Source: Salipaludibacillus sp. LMS25
GTDB lineage: Bacteria; Bacillota; Bacilli; Bacillales; Salisediminibacteriaceae
Length of the DNA stretch: 64,000 nucleotides
Direction of reading: 5' to 3'
Assembly (NCBI RefSeq): GCF_024362805.1
Contig: NZ_CP093299.1
Location: 4,248,001 to 4,312,000, forward strand
In this document: positions 29,158 through 37,701 of the stretch, one piece after another
Layout of the letters: every line of letters starts with the position of its first letter
Position numbering within the stretch: position 1 is the first letter of the stretch
Notes under the pieces: model-generated
What the model was told of the DNA's origin: nothing
What the model saw: the letters and a program-made list of their open reading frames with translations, nothing else
Database searches by the model: none
Made by a program: the position numbers and the translations under genes

Positions 29158-31353
29158 TTAGCTTGAGCAGCTTTCACAATCTTCAAGTTCACTGGACGTT
29201 GACCTAACATAGTAAGTCGTTTTTAAACCATGTTTCCATGCATTTACATGGAGTTCCAATAGCTCTTTAGCCCGAATATTGTTGGTGACGTAAAGGTTAA
29301 AAGATACGGATTGGTCAATGTGCTTTTGTCTAGCTCCATTTTGTTTGATACTCCAAAGCTGATCGATCGTATGAGCTGCCTTGTAATACCACGTATTTTC
29401 TTTTGATAATCCTGGTGCTGTAACAGGGATTTTATAGTTCTTTTTCTCTTCAGCATATTCTTTCTTAAAAATAGGATCGATTGAAGCAGAAGATCCAGCA
29501 ATAAGCGACGTACTAGAATTGGGAGCAACAGCTAAAAGATAACCATTCCGCAACCCGTTGTCACTCACATCACGTTGTAAGCTTGTCCATCTGTCGCTTT
29601 TATAGTCCCGTGAGGTAAAATACTCGCCTGTTTCATAGTCAGACCCTTTAAATGCAGGATAGGCACCCTTTTCCTTCGCCAACTCCATACTTGCCTTCAC
29701 TGTATAAAAATGAATATCTTCGTACAATTCATCTGCATACTGAACAGCTTCTTCTGTTTCCCAAGCAATTTTTTTGTCAGCTAATAAATGATGCCACCCG
29801 AACGTCCCTAATCCGATAGCACGATATTTTTGATTCGTTATTTGTGCTTGTGGCACTTCAATCGTATTCAATTCAATCACGTTGTCAAGCATACGGACTT
29901 GAATGCTAATAAGTCTTTCAATGACGTCATCTTTTACAGCTTTCGCCAGTGAAATAGAACTTAAATTACACACCACGTAATCTCCTGCTTGCTTTTTAGT
30001 AATAATTTCGCCATCAGCACTAATTTCTTCTTGTACAGTAGTAGAACTCATGTTTTGCATAATTTCTGTACACAAATTAGAAGAATAAATCATACCTTTA
30101 TGTTTATTAGGATTCATACGATTAACGGTATCCCGATAAAACATATAAGGTGTCCCAGTTTCAAGTTGAGCAATCATGATACGTTTCATAATATCGATGG
30201 CAGGTACACGCTCTGATGAAAGGTTTTCATTCATTACGCATTGTTCATAATGCTCACGGAAGCTACCTTCTCCTTGTTCTTCATCATAGAAATCCTCTAA
30301 AGAGAACCCCATGACTTCTCTAACTTCATGTGGATCAAATAAATGCCAGTCTTCGCGCGCTTCAACTTTTTCCATAAACAAATCTGGGAGGCACACACCA
30401 GTGAACAAATCGTGCGTTCGTTGACGTTCATCACCATTGTTTAATTTAGCATCTAGGAAAGGAAAAATATCTTTATGCCAAACATCCAAGTAAACCGCAA
30501 TAGCACCTTGTCTTTGACCGAGCTGATCCACGCTAACTGCCGTGTTGTTCAATTGCTTCATCCATGGCAACACGCCTGAAGATGTTCCTTTAAACCCTTT
30601 AATAGATGACCCTCTCGCTCTAATTTTCCCTAAATAAATACCTAAACCTCCGCCATTTTTGCTCACTGTAGCGGCATCTGTATTACTATCAAATATCCCT
30701 CGTAAACTGTCATCCACTGTATCAATAAAACAACTTGACAACTGTCCGTGTGTTTTACCGGCATTCGCTAACGTTGGTGTTGCCACAGTCATATAGAGAT
30801 TAGACAGGGCCCAGTAAGCTTCTTTAACGAGCTCAAGTCGCTTAACCTCAGCTTCGTTTTTCATAAGGCTCATAGCAATTACCATGAATCGCTCTTGTGG
30901 CAATTCAAGTATACGTCCGTCGTGAGAACGAGCGAGATAACGATCAGCCAATGTTTTAAGTCCAATATATGTAAAAAGCTGATCCTTAGTTTCATCCATC
31001 CAGCTCTCCATCACTGCAAAATCTTTTGCTGAGTAGACGTCAAGAAGCTCTCTTTGATAAAAACCATCATTTACAAGCTTCGTAATCAATGAACCGAATT
31101 GTTCATAAGCAGGGATACCTCGATTTATAGCAGTTTCTTCTTTAAGCTGTAAAGAGTATAAGTTTGCAGCAACAAATGTCCAATCGGACTCCTCTGCTGT
31201 AAGCTGATCTAATGCTGCCGTAATAAGGGCTGTTTTGTCATTGTGCAATTTAATACGTCTTAAGTAAGGTTCCCATGTTAAGTGAGGGAATCGATTTTGC
31301 AAGACGTTATTAACATGATGTTCATTTGTCTTTTGTGCTATCCCTTGTGTCAT
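29158..31353 (-). CDS. nrdA: Class I ribonucleotide reductase, alpha subunit
   Basis: Catalytic subunit that makes deoxyribonucleotides aerobically. Active-site blocks are LSSCFIDTVDD (first redox Cys), SSNLCTEIM (thiyl Cys with Asn and Glu), VCNLSSISL (second redox Cys), and the C-terminal shuttle pair Cys726 and Cys729 in DCESCSS. No ATP-cone is present. The open frame extends to 31470, but that part overlaps a riboswitch terminator; the start is the ATG at 31353 with GGAAGG 9 nt upstream, giving 731 residues. First gene of nrdA-nrdB-nrdD-nrdG. Confidence 0.94.
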   Translation of the reverse strand: MTQGIAQKTNEHHVNNVLQNRFPHLTWEPYLRRIKLHNDKTALITAALDQLTAEESDWTFVAANLYSLQLKEETAINRGIPAYEQFGSLITKLVNDGFYQRELLDVYSAKDFAVMESWMDETKDQLFTYIGLKTLADRYLARSHDGRILELPQERFMVIAMSLMKNEAEVKRLELVKEAYWALSNLYMTVATPTLANAGKTHGQLSSCFIDTVDDSLRGIFDSNTDAATVSKNGGGLGIYLGKIRARGSSIKGFKGTSSGVLPWMKQLNNTAVSVDQLGQRQGAIAVYLDVWHKDIFPFLDAKLNNGDERQRTHDLFTGVCLPDLFMEKVEAREDWHLFDPHEVREVMGFSLEDFYDEEQGEGSFREHYEQCVMNENLSSERVPAIDIMKRIMIAQLETGTPYMFYRDTVNRMNPNKHKGMIYSSNLCTEIMQNMSSTTVQEEISADGEIITKKQAGDYVVCNLSSISLAKAVKDDVIERLISIQVRMLDNVIELNTIEVPQAQITNQKYRAIGLGTFGWHHLLADKKIAWETEEAVQYADELYEDIHFYTVKASMELAKEKGAYPAFKGSDYETGEYFTSRDYKSDRWTSLQRDVSDNGLRNGYLLAVAPNSSTSLIAGSSASIDPIFKKEYAEEKKNYKIPVTAPGLSKENTWYYKAAHTIDQLWSIKQNGARQKHIDQSVSFNLYVTNNIRAKELLELHVNAWKHGLKTTYYVRSTSSELEDCESCSS

Positions 31354-31385
31354 TTTAGTCATCCTTCCATCGATCAAATTAGTCA

Positions 31386-31415
31386 TTAAAAAAACCCTCC
31401 CATTCGGGAAGGGGA
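31386..31415 (-). terminator. Riboswitch-controlled terminator in the nrdA leader
   Basis: CCCTTCCC-GAAT-GGGAGGG followed by TTTTTTT on the minus strand, 33 bp upstream of the nrdA start. It is the expression platform for the cobalamin aptamer just upstream. Confidence 0.85.
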
Positions 31416-31529
31416 TAAAACGGCAGATCTTGTCAGCTAAAAAAGCGACATTGTTCATCATAGTTAACAACGCGCTACTAGGATGCTTCTACCGTTTCAA
31501 ACACTCACCCCCCGAAGGTCAGAAACTTG

Positions 31530-31709
31530 AGAAAAGCAGGTAGGTCTCCTGACTTATGCCTCATCCTTTATGAGCCTTCCCATATACGACTATAAACAAT
31601 TAGTCTTCACAGTGGCATCTCATATCGTCAGCAAGTTACAGTTGCGGGGACAGTTCCGGACTTGCACCGGATTCCCTTTTAAGCTCGGTAAACGAGCACC
31701 TGTTTTTCT
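31530..31709 (-). promoter_or_regulatory. Cobalamin (B12) riboswitch
   Basis: Minus-strand aptamer. The B12 box reads AAGTCAGGAGACCTACCT (about 31539-31556), the GATGCCACTG core is at 31613-31622 or close by, and the upstream block GGTGCAAGTCCGGAACTGT is present. The closing stem pairs AGAAAAACAGG with CCTGCTTTTCT. By family knowledge, adenosylcobalamin binding lowers expression; here this would switch off the B12-independent reductases when B12 is available. Confidence 0.95.
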
Positions 31710-31894
31710 TAATTTAATGGCTTATATACCATATATAGATTTGTTTTCAAAAATATCATCTATATGATGATGTTACTAGCATAACGTTAATTGCTAAAAG
31801 ATGCAATCTTTTTTTCTTATTAAAACGTCTTGATTATTTAATCTAGTTCAAGTAGAATATCGAAATTGTGCGTGTTTTTATAGTTTTCGTGTCT

Positions 31895-31993
31895 TATAAT
31901 ATAGTAAAGTCTCATTATTTAAATGTTCTCTCCTCAGCTTAAGAGTTTTACCTCTTGATCTTTTAGATTTGCCATAAAGAGAGGAGTTTTATT
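31895..31993 (+). other. TATAAT box followed by a hairpin with T-tract
   Basis: A perfect TATAAT (31895-31900) is followed 28 bp later by CTCTCCTC (31928-31935) pairing with GAGAGGAG (31979-31986) and TTTTATT; an inner AAGAG/CTCTT stem is also possible. It could be a short terminated transcript or a bare terminator. No convincing -35 was found. Confidence 0.35.
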
Positions 31994-32027
31994 ATGTTGG
32001 CCTCTTCAGCTTTCAGTATGAGGCAGG

Positions 32028-32108
32028 ATAAAACGCCCCTTCAATCAAGACTTTAGCGTCCGTTGTTTTCCGCCTATATAGATTTACCTCTCCTCTATTT
32101 TGAGGCGG
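32028..32108 (+). repeat. Family B dispersed repeat, truncated
   Basis: Begins ATAAAACGCCCCTTCAATCAAG and lacks the first hairpin; ends after the TATTTTGAGGCGG arm so the outer closing strand is lost. Confidence 0.7.
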
Positions 32109-32120
32109 AGCAAAGAGAAC

Positions 32121-32294
32121 ATGAAACAAATTGCAAAAAAAAAATGGTCAATTCTCGGTTTTAAGCAAACAAAATCAGGTAAATGGACGATTGTTTGCGC
32201 CTCTGATGATGGCTCTGTCTGTAAAATTATGGCACACAATGTTGAAACGCCGTTTAAAAGAACATGGCATTTACATTCAGCAACACCCCGCTAA
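32121..32294 (+). CDS. Small ORF between two repeats, doubtful
   Basis: A 57-codon frame beginning MKQIAKKKWSILGF with AAAGAGAA upstream. It has a plausible protein-like first half (KSGKWTIVCASDDGSVCKI) but the second half looks better in another frame (RRLKEHGIYIQQHPAKVQQ), so this may be a frameshifted fragment of an older gene. It sits in a 220-bp island bounded by a truncated family B and a full family A repeat. Function unknown. Confidence 0.3.
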   Translation: MKQIAKKKWSILGFKQTKSGKWTIVCASDDGSVCKIMAHNVETPFKRTWHLHSATPR

Positions 32295-32326
32295 AGTCCA
32301 GCAACATCTTGAAAATTCAGCCGGAC

Positions 32327-32484
32327 ATAAAGCTAAGCTTCAATCAGTGGGCGTTTTCCTTCATCCCCCACTGATTGTTCGTTTAACTTATGGGACCTTT
32401 AGGGGCAGTTATCCCCCACCTAAACGTTTCGATCTTCTTAAGTTTTGAGGTGGGGGTTTTACTGCCCCTTAAGAGTGGGATAAA
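32327..32484 (+). repeat. Family A dispersed repeat, copy 4
   Basis: Near-consensus full-length copy from ATAAAGCTAAGC to GGGATAAA, 82 bp beyond the ykqA-like stop codon. One T is missing in the GGGGCAGTT spacer. Confidence 0.9.
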
Positions 32485-32565
32485 ATAACGATTTTAGGGG
32501 CAATCCCATCTTGACTTAATCATTTCTAACTGAAAATAAGTCCTCATTAAAGCGGGAAGGGCTTT

Positions 32566-33459
32566 TCACTCATCATCACCAATGGTGTGCTCGTAGCCTA
32601 AGGATGTTAGTTTCGCTAATAATTGTTCATAATAATTATTAGACAATCTTCCTTTTGCTCCTCGTAAAATTTCTATCCCATAATGACGTGGCGGACTAAT
32701 TTCTGCTTGCTTATTAACCACTGTAAATGTTAATACATCTTGATGTAAAGCACCATTTATCTCTACATTAACAAATGTGGCACGATAACTTCCATTGTAA
32801 ACACCTTCTCTTTGAAATAAATAGTCGATGGCTTCCTTTGGTAATGTGTAGACAATACCTTCAACAGAAGAGGAAAGGTCGTCTGATTCCACGATATCTG
32901 CCCGAGATCCATCTTCTCTCTGAAGCGTATAACACATACTATACCCCGTTAGTTTGCCCGTCTCGACATGCTGAGAAAAAGGCGTTAACATACCTGCTTT
33001 TTCAATACGCTCTGTGTCCATACATGAACCGTAAGCAAAATACTTAACCTCGCTAAAATTATAAAACCATTGGTGTACTTTCCAATCTTGGAAATGAATT
33101 TTGTTAGTAAGTGCTTTTTCGTGCTGATGATCTAGTCTATAGATCCATCCCTCGGTTACACCTATGTCTGTTTCAACCAGTAACTTTACGCGATTGTACA
33201 AATTATCTGGTCGCCCTTCACTATATCCTTCTAATCTATCTAACTGTTTGAGTGTCAACGGACTGACAGCATAAAGTTCTCCATACACCCATGTATCCCC
33301 TTTGTCTATATAAGCTGGATAACCATTCCCGGTGTCATATAACGCTCCCTTCACTCGTGCTTGATTAAATAGCTTCACACAATTTTTTAAATAATGATAA
33401 TTGCTGTCTCCTTCACGTAACGTGCCGTAAACAAACACCACGGATAAATGCTCTGTCAT
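32566..33459 (-). CDS. ykqA: Two-domain gamma-glutamylcyclotransferase-like protein (YkqA-like)
   Basis: Two GGCT/AIG2-like domains in one chain of 297 residues. Domain 1 has the substrate loop VYGTLREG (residues 10-17) and the acidic catalytic position in RLEGY (Glu77). Domain 2 starts at about residue 138 with YFAYGSCMD (FAYGS is the usual signature). The layout equals B. subtilis YkqA. Family members release 5-oxoproline from gamma-glutamyl compounds, but the substrate of the fused forms is not established. It has its own start site (AGGGGAG) and no operon partner. Confidence 0.85.
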   Translation of the reverse strand: MTEHLSVVFVYGTLREGDSNYHYLKNCVKLFNQARVKGALYDTGNGYPAYIDKGDTWVYGELYAVSPLTLKQLDRLEGYSEGRPDNLYNRVKLLVETDIGVTEGWIYRLDHQHEKALTNKIHFQDWKVHQWFYNFSEVKYFAYGSCMDTERIEKAGMLTPFSQHVETGKLTGYSMCYTLQREDGSRADIVESDDLSSSVEGIVYTLPKEAIDYLFQREGVYNGSYRATFVNVEINGALHQDVLTFTVVNKQAEISPPRHYGIEILRGAKGRLSNNYYEQLLAKLTSLGYEHTIGDDE

Positions 33460-33536
33460 TAAATCTCCCCTCTTGAAAACCTATCGAGCTTTCACACTTA
33501 TATAGTTAACATAATATAATTATAGTGAATTTATAA

Positions 33537-34472
33537 TTATGCATGTTCTATAATTTCAATTCGTTTAACAGACAGTTCCTGCAATTTTTTTGCATAACGC
33601 TTACTGTCTTCACGAAGGCTAGTTAACGTTTTCGCAACCAAGCTGATTGTTTTATCAATTTGGTCAGCAGCTTGAGAAATTTTATCGTGAACAAGCCAAT
33701 CTACAATAAGACCATCAAAGAAATAATCTGCAAAAGTTAACATGTCTCCAATTGACAATTCAATATTTAATTGGTTTTGAATATCTAACAGTTCTTCTTC
33801 AAAATGTCTAAGTTGAACTTCTGCATCATGAATTCTATCTTTTGCATCATCTACATGATTATGCTTGATCGCAGTCGTGATAAAGCCGCCTCCAATCATA
33901 TCAACTTTTGACCAGTTTTTAGCTTTATCAAAAGAAACAGCTGCTTCTTTTAGTGTTATAAGAGCTTTTTCCCCTGCCGCTATCGCTTCTTCATACTCTA
34001 CTAACACATTAGATAGGTCTGCTTCTTTCTCTGTTATCCTAAATAATTCTTCGCTCCAAATACTCATTTCATCCTGGATTAGGATTTCTTTTCTATCAAG
34101 CAAGTCTTCGTAATCCTTCCCTGCGTTTATGACCCCTTTTAACCTGTTTGAGTAGTCGCTATATTCTTTTTTTAATTCTTGTAACTTTTGTTTAGCGTCT
34201 TGATAGTTTAATTTAGCAGTGATAACTTCTTGCTCTCTTTTTTGCAGCTTTTCTTGCTTATTGCCGACCAATGTGGAAAAAATATTATCTACAGAAAAAC
34301 GGTGTAGCTTCTCCACATCCTCTTTTTCATCAGCTAACGACTGTGCCAATTGTGATACCTTCTGTTCTTTTATATGTATCTGATCTTTTAATCTTTCTAC
34401 ATGGTGTGACCACTTCTCTTTTTTTCGCAACTCTTCTTTTATTTCCATTATCTCTTCATTTAAACTCTTCAC
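33537..34472 (-). CDS. Coiled-coil protein of unknown function
   Basis: Not recognised. A 311-residue soluble protein, mostly heptad-rich coiled coil (residues 5-60, 75-125, 205-240, 265-310), with a central non-coiled part (about 180-205, DMIGGGFITTAIKHNHVD) and a YFFDGLIVDWLVHDKISQA segment near 255. The start is a GTG at 34472 with AGGAGGG 6 nt upstream. It stands alone between a ykqA-like gene and a family A repeat. A structural or membrane-surface role is possible but is only a guess. Confidence 0.75.
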   Translation of the reverse strand: MKSLNEEIMEIKEELRKKEKWSHHVERLKDQIHIKEQKVSQLAQSLADEKEDVEKLHRFSVDNIFSTLVGNKQEKLQKREQEVITAKLNYQDAKQKLQELKKEYSDYSNRLKGVINAGKDYEDLLDRKEILIQDEMSIWSEELFRITEKEADLSNVLVEYEEAIAAGEKALITLKEAAVSFDKAKNWSKVDMIGGGFITTAIKHNHVDDAKDRIHDAEVQLRHFEEELLDIQNQLNIELSIGDMLTFADYFFDGLIVDWLVHDKISQAADQIDKTISLVAKTLTSLREDSKRYAKKLQELSVKRIEIIEHA

Positions 34473-34536
34473 GTTAATCCCTCCTCATATAGTTACGTTT
34501 TTTGCTGATAGTACGTTTCACAAAAAGGGTTTAACA

Positions 34537-34695
34537 GTAAAGCTAAGCTTCAATCAGTGGGCGTTTTCCTTCTTCCCCCACTGATTGTTCGTTTAACTTA
34601 TGGGACCTTTAGGGGCAGTTTATCCCCCACCTAAACGTTTCGATCTTCTTAAGTTTTGAGGTGGGGGTTTTACCGCCCCTTAAGAGTGGGATAAA
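34537..34695 (+). repeat. Family A dispersed repeat, copy 5
   Basis: Full-length copy, 87 bp beyond the adhE stop codon and just upstream of the adhE terminator in map order. Arms of both modules are intact. Confidence 0.9.
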
Positions 34696-34738
34696 TAAAT
34701 CTTTTGTACTACTCATACTAGTCATTCTGTTTACAAGC

Positions 34739-34774
34739 AAAAAACTTCTGTGGATGGTCCACAGAAGTTTTTTG
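34739..34774 (-). terminator. Terminator of adhE
   Basis: ACTTCTGTGGA-TGG-TCCACAGAAGT, a perfect 11-bp stem flanked by A and T tracts on both sides, 8 bp after the adhE stop. It can work in both directions. Confidence 0.92.
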
Positions 34775-34781
34775 TAAGGAT

Positions 34782-37385
34782 TTACACACCTTTGTAAGCT
34801 AAACGATAGATCTCTGCTAATTCAGTCACGAGTGGCAACTTAGGATTAGCTGTTGTACATTGATCTTCAAATGCTCTGTCAGCAAGTAAATCGACTTTCG
34901 CTTCAAAATCTTTTTTATCGATACCGCATGCTTCGATACTCATAGGGATATTGAGTTCTTTAGCTAGTTTAATGATCGCTTGTGCAAGACTTTCCACACC
35001 TTGCTCTGTATCTTTAGCTGGTAATCCAAGCATTCTGGCAATTTCCGCGTAACGCTCATCAGCCCGGAAGTGATTGTACTTAGGGAAGCTAGTAAATTTA
35101 GTCGGCTTTTTAGCATTATAACGGATAACGTGCGGCATTAAAATGGTGTTAGCACGTCCGTGTGCAATATGGAACTCTGCTCCCAATTTATGGGCTAAGC
35201 TGTGATTAATACCTAAGAAAGCATTGGCAAACGCCATACCGGCAATCGTTGAAGCGTTATGCATTTTTTCACGGGCTAACTCATCATTACCATTTTTGTA
35301 CGCTTTAGGTAGGTATTCGAATACGAGTTGAATAGCTTTCATAGCCAAACCATCAGTATAATCATTAGCCATAACAGAGACGTAAGATTCAATAGCATGA
35401 GTGAGTACATCCATACCTGTGTCAGCAGTCACTGAAGGCGGAACCGTTTTAACGTAAACAGGGTCAATGATTGCCACATCTGGTGTCAACTCATAATCAG
35501 CTAACGGATATTTGACGTTATTCTCTTTATCAGTAATAACTGAGAAAGAGGTGACCTCAGAACCTGTACCTGAAGTTGTTGGTATTGCCACAAACTGTGC
35601 TTTATTTCCTAGCTTAGGATATTTAAATACACGCTTACGAATATCTAAGAATTTTTGTTTAAGGCCATGGAACTCTAAGTCAGGGTGCTCATAGAAAACC
35701 CACATCCCTTTAGCCGCATCCATCGCTGAACCTCCACCGAGGGTGATGATAACATCTGGCTCAAACGCTCTCATTCTTTCTGCGCCTGCCATGACAGTTT
35801 CAATTGATGGATCTGGTTCTACATCAGAAAACACGTCGTATTGGACTTTATCTTGACGCTTATTCAAATAGTAAAGAACTTTATCAACATAACCTACTTT
35901 TACCATCATCGGATCAGTAACAATCATCGCCCGAGAGATATTAGGCATTTTTTCTAAATATTGAGTCGAATTTTTTTCGAAATACACTTTTGGTGGAATT
36001 TTAAACCATTGCATATTATTTTTTCTCTTTCCTATTTTTTTGACGTTTACAAGATTAACTGTTCCAACATTTTGGGAGACAGAGTTTCTACCGTATGAGC
36101 CGCAACCTAACGTTAATGATGGAATGTAGCCATTGTAGATATCTCCAATTGCCCCTTGAGAAGATGGCGAATTAGCGATAACTCGACCAGCCTTCATTCT
36201 TAAACCGTAATCTCTAATGAGGTCGTCATTGTCTGAATGGATAACGGCAGAGTGACCAAGACCGCCAAATTCAAGCATTTCCTCTGCGCGCTTAAATCCT
36301 TCGTCATGATTTTTTACTTTGTAGCACGCAAGTACTGGACTTAACTTCTCACGAGATAAAGGAGACTCTGGGCCTACAGTTTTCAGTTCTGCAATGAGAA
36401 TTTTCGTTTCTTGCGGTACAGTTACACCAGCAAGTTTCGCAATTTCAGCTGCTGGCTTCCCAACGATTTGCGGATTAACAGCACACGTTTCTTCATTTAT
36501 AACAAGCTTTTCAACTTTCTTACGCTCTTCATCACTTAAAAAGTGACACTTATTATCAATTAATAACGCTTTCGTTTCTTCGTAGATCTCTTTATCAATA
36601 ATAACAGCTTGTTCAGAAGCACAAATCATTCCGTTATCAAATGTTTTTGATAGGATAAGATCGTTTACTGCTTGTTTAACGTTCGCTGTTTTTTCAATGT
36701 AACAAGGAACGTTACCTGGGCCAACACCTAATGCTGGTTTTCCAGTACTGTATGCTGATTTCACCATTCCAGCTCCGCCAGTAGCTAGTACAACTGCAAC
36801 ACCTGGATGGTTCATTAATTGCTGAGTGGCTTCAATAGATGGTGCTTCAATCCATTGGATACAACCTTCAGGTGCACCAGCCTTCACCGCTGCTTGGTGT
36901 AACACATCTGCGGCTTTCGCACTACATTTTTGTGCAGATGGATGAAAAGCAAAAATAATCGGATTACCCGTTTTAATAGAAATAAGTGCTTTGAACATTG
37001 TGGTCGATGTTGGATTTGTAACAGGCGTTACCCCTGCAACAACACCTACTGGTTCAGCGATTTCAATCATTTCTTCATGCTCATTCTCATTGATGACGCC
37101 GATTGTTTTATCATATTTAATGGCATTGTGAACGTACTCTGTGGCGAAGATATTTTTGATGATCTTATCTTCGTAAACACCTCTTCCCGTTTCTTCAACA
37201 GCCATTTTTGCTAATGGCATATGCTGATCCAATCCAGCAAGGGCCATTTCATGTACGATCGTATTAATTTGTTCCTGGTCGAAGGTTAATAATGTTTGAT
37301 GGGCCTTCTTCCCTTGTTCAACTAAGGTGTTAATCATTTTCGTGGTGTCATCGACTTTCTTTAATTTCTTCTCTTCAACAGCCAT
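34782..37385 (-). CDS. adhE: Bifunctional acetaldehyde-CoA/alcohol dehydrogenase
   Basis: Reduces acetyl-CoA to acetaldehyde and then to ethanol with two NADH, the ethanol branch of mixed-acid fermentation. The N-terminal CoA-acylating aldehyde dehydrogenase has its nucleophile at about Cys255 (GMICASEQ). The C-terminal iron alcohol dehydrogenase has the [10 protein letters not shown] loop and metal ligands Asp659, His663, His728 and His742. The ATG at 37385 has AAGGAGGC 6 nt upstream, giving 867 residues. Two Rex-like operators lie upstream, so control by the NADH/NAD ratio is likely. Confidence 0.96.
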   Translation of the reverse strand: MAVEEKKLKKVDDTTKMINTLVEQGKKAHQTLLTFDQEQINTIVHEMALAGLDQHMPLAKMAVEETGRGVYEDKIIKNIFATEYVHNAIKYDKTIGVINENEHEEMIEIAEPVGVVAGVTPVTNPTSTTMFKALISIKTGNPIIFAFHPSAQKCSAKAADVLHQAAVKAGAPEGCIQWIEAPSIEATQQLMNHPGVAVVLATGGAGMVKSAYSTGKPALGVGPGNVPCYIEKTANVKQAVNDLILSKTFDNGMICASEQAVIIDKEIYEETKALLIDNKCHFLSDEERKKVEKLVINEETCAVNPQIVGKPAAEIAKLAGVTVPQETKILIAELKTVGPESPLSREKLSPVLACYKVKNHDEGFKRAEEMLEFGGLGHSAVIHSDNDDLIRDYGLRMKAGRVIANSPSSQGAIGDIYNGYIPSLTLGCGSYGRNSVSQNVGTVNLVNVKKIGKRKNNMQWFKIPPKVYFEKNSTQYLEKMPNISRAMIVTDPMMVKVGYVDKVLYYLNKRQDKVQYDVFSDVEPDPSIETVMAGAERMRAFEPDVIITLGGGSAMDAAKGMWVFYEHPDLEFHGLKQKFLDIRKRVFKYPKLGNKAQFVAIPTTSGTGSEVTSFSVITDKENNVKYPLADYELTPDVAIIDPVYVKTVPPSVTADTGMDVLTHAIESYVSVMANDYTDGLAMKAIQLVFEYLPKAYKNGNDELAREKMHNASTIAGMAFANAFLGINHSLAHKLGAEFHIAHGRANTILMPHVIRYNAKKPTKFTSFPKYNHFRADERYAEIARMLGLPAKDTEQGVESLAQAIIKLAKELNIPMSIEACGIDKKDFEAKVDLLADRAFEDQCTTANPKLPLVTELAEIYRLAYKGV

Positions 37386-37403
37386 GATAAATGCCTCCTT
37401 CAT

Positions 37404-37421
37404 ATGTGAATGTATTCACAT
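37404..37421 (-). promoter_or_regulatory. Rex-like operator in the adhE leader
   Basis: ATGTGAA-TGTA-TTCACAT, a perfect 7-4-7 inverted repeat, overlapping the region just before the adhE ribosome site. It fits the Rex consensus TTGTGAA-N4-TTCACAA except for the outermost bases. Confidence 0.7.
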
Positions 37422-37470
37422 GAGTTTTAAAATTTTTTTGAAATCGCTTATTTAATTTGATTACACTTTG

Positions 37471-37476
37471 ATTATA
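37471..37476 (-). promoter_or_regulatory. Likely -10 box of adhE
   Basis: A perfect TATAAT on the minus strand, 86 bp before the start codon and lying between the two Rex-like sites. A -35 element is weak (TTTAAA at 17 bp). Confidence 0.45.
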
Positions 37477-37507
37477 GCCTTTCCCAAATAAAATTTAAAT
37501 GAACAAA

Positions 37508-37525
37508 TTGTGAAGTATTTCACAT
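37508..37525 (-). promoter_or_regulatory. Rex-like operator upstream of adhE
   Basis: TTGTGAAGTATTTCACAT matches the Rex consensus at 16 of 18 positions. It lies upstream of the likely adhE promoter and 190 bp before the divergent membrane protein gene. Confidence 0.75.
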
Positions 37526-37631
37526 TCACAATGATAGCGTATTCATTTTGACTTTTTTATGACAAAGTATTTTTATGCCTTGATTTTAAACAATTTAAAA
37601 TGTTGATCTGTTAAAAATATAGCTAGTCATA

Positions 37632-37660
37632 TTGTGAAATAGTATGAAATAGGGTAATAT
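37632..37660 (+). promoter_or_regulatory. Promoter of the membrane protein gene
   Basis: TTGTGA (37632-37637), a 17-bp spacer, and TAATAT (37655-37660), 42 bp before the ATG. The -35 is also the left half of a Rex site (TTGTGAAATA), though the right half is absent. Confidence 0.5.
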
Positions 37661-37701
37661 TTTACGAGGAATACGACACATAAATGATGAGGGGTTAGTA
37701 A

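Noticed and set aside
31354..31470. N-terminal extension of nrdA to 31470
   Set aside because: It would translate the riboswitch terminator; the ATG at 31353 has the ribosome site.
32131..32448. 105-codon plus frame running through repeat A copy 4
   Set aside because: More than a third of it is repeat sequence read as protein; only its first part is mentioned as a possible gene fragment.
34739..34774. Perfect palindrome as another repeat family
   Set aside because: Occurs once, directly after adhE with A/T flanks, so it is a bidirectional terminator.
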